From assembly GCF_036634195.1 (NCBI RefSeq), contig NZ_JAZIFY010000001.1, forward strand, positions 3,606,501 to 3,670,500: a stretch of 64,000 bases of DNA, written 5' to 3'. Positions 63,790 to 64,000 of this stretch are shown piece after piece. The translations under genes and the position numbers were made by a program. Source of the stretch: Streptomyces sp. P9-A4. Lineage in GTDB: Bacteria > Actinomycetota > Actinomycetes > Streptomycetales > Streptomycetaceae. The notes beneath the pieces are model-generated. The model made no database searches, was not told the origin of the DNA, and saw only the letters and a program-made list of their open reading frames with translations. How positions within the stretch are numbered: the first letter of the stretch is position 1; each line of letters begins with the position of its first letter.

Positions 63790-64000
63790 GCCCGCCTACG
63801 TCCTCGTTCCGGCTCGTCCCAACCAGCCTACGGTCCCACCAGGGGGGCCTCCCCCCCCCCTCCCCCTCCCCTCCCCTCCCTCCCCCTCTGTGGGCATCAG
63901 CCCCACCCAAGCCATGACGTGGGCGCCGTCGTGGCCACCGGCGCTGGGCGCCGGCCCACCGTCGTGGGCGCCGTCCCGGGCCTCGCGGCCCTCACCAGCC
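63790..64000. other. Right-end stretch with pyrimidine tract; no gene called
   Basis: 63848-63890 is almost pure C/T (CCCCTCCC units), a mirror of the purine tract at 16761. An open plus-strand frame begins with GTG near 63930 (MGAVVATGAGRRPTVVGA) and runs off the window; it might be the start of a gene but is too short to judge. Confidence 0.4.

Noticed and set aside
63930..64000. Partial plus-strand CDS at the right edge
   Set aside because: About 23 codons only; no family signal and no clear SD.

Overview
This is a 64-kb piece of a high-GC actinobacterial chromosome, almost certainly Streptomyces. The evidence is extreme third-position GC, frequent GTG starts, 4-nt ATGA/GTGA gene overlaps, two branched-chain keto acid dehydrogenase (BKD) clusters, a mycothiol-dependent enzyme family, Ser/Thr kinases (one with PASTA), and a Pup-independent proteasome activator. 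Two perfect copies of the 14-bp ParB-binding site parS (GTTTCACGTGAAAC) place the window in the origin-proximal core. I see no tRNA, rRNA, CRISPR array, insertion sequence, prophage or secondary-metabolite cluster.

Left third (1-24.2 kb): the 5' part of aspS, a PAS/GAF/SpoIIE phosphatase with an anti-sigma-type ATPase domain, a metallo-beta-lactamase-fold protein, an AI-2E family membrane protein, a pirin, an SseB-like protein, a FadE5-like acyl-CoA dehydrogenase, an M18 aminopeptidase, a CPBP membrane protease and a thioredoxin-NHL protein. A secreted low-complexity protein, a DUF4239 protein and a LURP-one protein form a three-gene set. A PLP trans-sulfuration enzyme diverges from a MocR regulator. 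Next come a nitrilase-superfamily hydrolase, a mycothiol-dependent isomerase family protein and a GntR/MFS pair.

Middle (24.2-45.9 kb): the first BKD operon (E1alpha-E1beta-E2), ending at a terminator fused to parS; a NarL-type response regulator; a PNPOx-fold protein; an aminoglycoside phosphotransferase-like protein; two divergent Ser/Thr kinases; a PadR/ABC transporter unit; the proteasome activator bpa; a quinone oxidoreductase; and a coupled run of MobA-like transferase, moeA and a TrkA-type K+ channel, whose last junction carries the second parS.

Right third (45.9-64 kb): a second BKD operon divergent from an Lrp-type regulator (bkdR), then phenylacetate catabolism genes: paaH-like with a TetR regulator, paaN, and paaABCDE. 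These are interrupted by a DUF5819-HTTM-TrmH operon. An unusual acyl-CoA dehydrogenase, a rhodanese and a J-domain protein close the window. The three promoter regions of bkd/bkdR, paaH/paaN and paaA share a TetR-type palindrome of the form ACCGNNCGNNCGGT (one copy with a mismatch) and each has a DnaA-box-like sequence nearby. This suggests one regulator, probably the TetR protein encoded here, links aromatic-acid and branched-chain amino acid catabolism. The ring-CoA epoxidase (PaaABCE with maturation factor PaaD), ring-cleavage aldehyde dehydrogenase (PaaN) and hydroxyacyl-CoA dehydrogenase supply the upper and lower arms of the pathway. PaaK, PaaG, PaaJ and the BKD E3 subunit are not in the window.

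The most interesting non-gene signals are the parS pair, the shared TetR/DnaA-like promoter signature, an identical 13-bp palindrome in front of two distant genes, a KstR-like box, and two tandem arrays that each duplicate the 3' end of a minus-strand gene.
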